Below, one piece after another: positions 61,533 through 64,000 of a stretch of 64,000 nt of DNA. The notes under the pieces were generated by a model. That model was not told where the DNA came from, searched no databases, and saw only the letters and a list, made by a program, of their open reading frames with translations. Source of the DNA: Caulobacter rhizosphaerae (GTDB lineage Bacteria > Pseudomonadota > Alphaproteobacteria > Caulobacterales > Caulobacteraceae); contig NZ_CP048815.1 of the NCBI RefSeq assembly GCF_010977555.1, positions 1,666,501 through 1,730,500 on the forward strand, in the 5' to 3' direction. Position 1 is the first letter of the stretch. Each line of letters starts with the position of its first letter. The position numbers were made by a program, and so were the translations under genes.

Positions 61533-63725
61533 TCACGCCTTGGTCCATCCCTTGTCGACCGCCCACACGGCGAAGGCGTAGTCCAGGGCGATCTCCTTGA
61601 GGAAGTCGAACCGGCCCGAAGCGCCGCCGTGGCCGGCCTCCATGTTGATCTTGAGCAGGATCGGGGCGCCGCTGGTCGTATGTTCGCGCAACCGGGCCGT
61701 CCACTTCTCCGGCTCCCAATAGGTCACCCGCGGGTCCGACAGGCCGCCGGTGGCCAGCACGGCCGGATAGGCCCTGGCCGTCACGTTGTCGTACGGGGAA
61801 TAGCTGGCGATGTAGTCGTAGGCTTCCGGGTCCTCCAGCGGATTGCCCCATTCGGGCCATTCCGGCGGGGTCAGGGGCAGGGAGGTGTCGCTCATGGTGT
61901 TGAGCACGTCGACGAACGGCACCGCCCCGATGATCCCGGCCCACAGGTCGGGGCGCAGGTTGGTGATCGCCCCCATCAGCATGCCGCCGGCCGAGCCGCC
62001 ATAGGCCACCGTCCGGCCCTTGGCCCCGTAGCCGGCCGCGTGCAGGTGCTCGGCGCAGGCGATGAAGTCGGTGAAGGTGTTCGTCTTCTTGAACTTCCGG
62101 CCCTCCAGGAACCAGCCGTAGCCCTTTTCCGAACCGCCGCGGACGTGGGCCGTGGCCCAGATCCAGCCGCGGTCGACCAGGCTGAGGTTGCGGATCGAGA
62201 ACGACGGGTCCATCGACATGCCGTAGCTGCCATAGCCGTACAGCAGCAGCGGCGCAGCGCCGTCCAGGGCCACGCCCTTCTTCATCAGCACGGTGATCGG
62301 GACCTCGGCGCCGTCGGGGGCCTTGGCGTAGAGCCGCCGCGTGACATAGGCGGCCGGATCATGGCCGGAGGGAATCTCCTGGGTCTTGCGCAGGGTCTTC
62401 TGGCCCGTGGCCATGTCGTAGTCGAACCACTGCCGAGGCGTGGTCGGCGACTGATAGACATAGCGCATCACCGGGGTGTCGAACTCGTAGCCGCCCTCCA
62501 GACTCAGGACATAGGCCTCTTCGTCGATCGTGATCGGCTTTTCGGCCCGGCTGGTCCGGTCAGTGACGACGATCCGGGTGTTGGCGTTGACCCGCTCGAT
62601 CCGGACCAGGTGGTCCTTGTAGGCGGCCAGGCCCGTGATGAAATGGCCGGGCTTGTGCGGGACGAAGTCCTTCCAGTGCGCCCGGCCCGGCGTGGCGACC
62701 GGGGCCTCGACCAGCTTGAAGTCGATGGCGTCGTCGGCGTTGGTCAGGATGACGAACCGGCCGTCCCAGTGCTCGACGGAGTAGCGCAGGCCCACGGTGC
62801 GCGGCTCGACCACCTTCGGTTCGGCGGTGGGGTCCGAGGCCGGGATCAGCAAGGTCTCGGAGGTTTCGTGGTCGCCGGCGCTGATGACGATGAAGGCGTC
62901 CGACCCCGTCGCGCCCACGCTGACGAAGAAGCCGTCGTCGGGCTCGTCATAGACCAGAAGGTCGTCCTTCAGCCCGCCGCGCGCGGGGCGGCGGTAGATC
63001 TTGTCGGACCGACCGTTGTCGTCTCGGTGGGTCCAGAAAAGCCACTGTGAGTCGGGCGACCAGGCGAAGTCGCCGGTGCTGCTCTCGACGGGCTCCTTCA
63101 GGACCTCGCCGGTCGCCAGGTCCTTCACATAGATGTGGTGGACCTCCGAGCCCTGCGCGTCCTCGGCATAGGCGAACAGCTGGTGGTCGGGGCTGTGGTC
63201 GGCGGCGCTGACCTGGCTGTAAGCCTTGCCCTTGGCCAGGGCGTCGCAGTCCAGCAGGATCTCCTCGCCGTCGGTCTTGCCGCGAGGCCGGCGGCAGAAG
63301 ATCGGGTGCTGGCCGCCGATGTTGAAGCGCGAATAGTATTCCCACGGACCATCGGGGGCGGGGACGCTGGCGTCGTCCTCCTTGATGCGACCCTTCATCT
63401 CCTCGAACATCGCCGCCTGCAGCGCCTCGGTCGAAGCCAGCATGGCCTTCACATAGGCGTTCTCGGCGCTCAGGTGTTCCTTGACCTCCGGCTTGATAAG
63501 GCTCGGATCGCGCAGGACCTTCTGCCAGTTGTCGTCCTTCATCCAGGCGTAGTCGTCGACGCGGACCCGACCCAGCTGTTCGGTGCGCTTGGGGATCTTG
63601 CGGGCGACGGGCGGGACGGGGGGCGACTGGGTCATGCGGGTCTCGGAAACGGCGGCCTTGGGCTTGAAGGCCGACACCGACGTAATGACCGCGGCCGCGC
63701 TCGTCATCATTTTGCGCCGGTTCAT
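61533..63725 (-). CDS. S9 family peptidase, oligopeptidase B-like
   Basis: 730 aa. N-terminal seven-bladed propeller (about 80-450), C-terminal alpha/beta-hydrolase with catalytic Ser578 in AYGGSAGGMLMG, Asp664 in GGLSDPRVTYWEP and His699 in MEAGHGGASGR. YGYGSYGMSMDPSF and GWIWATAHVRGG are standard for S9A. It cuts short peptides, commonly after basic residues. The N-terminus MNRRKMMTSAAAVITSVSAF has two arginines before a hydrophobic run, so Tat or Sec export to the periplasm is likely. ptrB is a possible symbol. Confidence 0.93.
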   Translation of the reverse strand: MNRRKMMTSAAAVITSVSAFKPKAAVSETRMTQSPPVPPVARKIPKRTEQLGRVRVDDYAWMKDDNWQKVLRDPSLIKPEVKEHLSAENAYVKAMLASTEALQAAMFEEMKGRIKEDDASVPAPDGPWEYYSRFNIGGQHPIFCRRPRGKTDGEEILLDCDALAKGKAYSQVSAADHSPDHQLFAYAEDAQGSEVHHIYVKDLATGEVLKEPVESSTGDFAWSPDSQWLFWTHRDDNGRSDKIYRRPARGGLKDDLLVYDEPDDGFFVSVGATGSDAFIVISAGDHETSETLLIPASDPTAEPKVVEPRTVGLRYSVEHWDGRFVILTNADDAIDFKLVEAPVATPGRAHWKDFVPHKPGHFITGLAAYKDHLVRIERVNANTRIVVTDRTSRAEKPITIDEEAYVLSLEGGYEFDTPVMRYVYQSPTTPRQWFDYDMATGQKTLRKTQEIPSGHDPAAYVTRRLYAKAPDGAEVPITVLMKKGVALDGAAPLLLYGYGSYGMSMDPSFSIRNLSLVDRGWIWATAHVRGGSEKGYGWFLEGRKFKKTNTFTDFIACAEHLHAAGYGAKGRTVAYGGSAGGMLMGAITNLRPDLWAGIIGAVPFVDVLNTMSDTSLPLTPPEWPEWGNPLEDPEAYDYIASYSPYDNVTARAYPAVLATGGLSDPRVTYWEPEKWTARLREHTTSGAPILLKINMEAGHGGASGRFDFLKEIALDYAFAVWAVDKGWTKA

Positions 63726-63830
63726 GGTCAGATTTTCCCCCGTGATGCGTCAGAACGCCAACTTGTGCGCCCTGACGACGCTGGTCAAACTGGCCCTCGC
63801 GTAGGGTGAATCGGGGGCTTGAGGGCTTAG

Positions 63831-64000
63831 ATGGCTTGGGACCTGTCGGTCGATCTGATCCAGGCTACCGTGCAGCTCGAGCAGCCGCTCGGCGACGGAT
63901 CGCGAACCGTCGGCACCGGCTTCCTGATCGAAAATCCCACGCCCGACGGCCGGCCGCGCACCATCCTGGTCACCGCCGCCCACGTCTTCGACAAGATGCC
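63831..64000 (+). CDS. Trypsin-like serine protease, partial at window edge
   Basis: The first 56 codons are visible from ATG 63831 (MAWDLSVDLIQATVQLEQP). TVGTGFLIENPTP is the GTGFxI strand and TILVTAAHVF contains the catalytic His of chymotrypsin-fold proteases (TAAH). No signal peptide at the start, so it may be a cytosolic or regulatory peptidase domain, or the start may be further downstream. Divergent from the oligopeptidase gene over 105 nt. The rest is outside the window. Confidence 0.75.
   Translation, partial: MAWDLSVDLIQATVQLEQPLGDGSRTVGTGFLIENPTPDGRPRTILVTAAHVFDKM

Overview
The window reads as chromosome of a high-GC alphaproteobacterium, most likely a Caulobacterales member (Caulobacter or Phenylobacterium type). 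Supporting signs are TonB-dependent receptors with a FecI/FecR-type system, a Ros/MucR regulator, alphaproteobacterial REP-like palindromes (CCTCATCCTGAGG and CCTCCCCC types), GANTC sites ahead of mucR, and very high third-position GC. No rRNA, tRNA, CRISPR array, transposase or phage gene was seen. Both ends cut a gene: an amidohydrolase on the left and a trypsin-like protease on the right.

Region 1 (1-31.9 kb) is a large CoA-dependent catabolic island. It holds six acyl-CoA dehydrogenases in three adjacent pairs, six crotonase-fold proteins, one classical thiolase, three SCP2-thiolase-like/DUF35 pairs, two SDRs, a CaiB-type CoA transferase, two acyl-CoA ligases (one with damaged motifs), three thioesterases, two ACMSD-like amidohydrolases, a VOC protein and folE. 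Local regulators are GntR/UTRA, IclR and GntR/FCD. The inventory suggests beta-oxidation and retro-aldol or retro-Claisen shortening of a bulky or branched acid (steroid- or terpenoid-like). The substrate is inferred, and no ring-cleavage genes are present.

Region 2 (32-43.7 kb) holds a ferritin-like PF10118 protein, an epoxide hydrolase, a sulfotransferase, an MFS transporter and a GlxA-type AraC regulator. These precede a LuxE-like / LuxC / TauD-like / acyl-CoA ligase operon, which looks like a fatty-acid reductase pair without luciferase, followed by a universal stress protein.

Region 3 (43.7-50.4 kb) is the propionyl-CoA module: MerR regulator, pccA, bioB and pccB on the minus strand, with a ScfR/RamB-type regulator divergent. 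It would carboxylate the propionyl-CoA released by region 1.

Region 4 (50.4-58.8 kb) is a cell-surface signalling and uptake operon in the order STN-bearing TonB receptor, ECF sigma factor, FecR, second paralogous TonB receptor, secreted PI-PLC. Region 5 (58.8-64 kb) has a MucR-family protein lacking its zinc cysteine behind a 0.7-kb leader, a secreted protein of unknown function, a GNAT acetyltransferase, an oligopeptidase-B-like S9 peptidase and the start of a trypsin-like protease.

The palindrome ATCGC-N4-GCGAT recurs in promoter gaps (three exact and three one-mismatch copies) and may tie regions 1 and 2 into one regulon.
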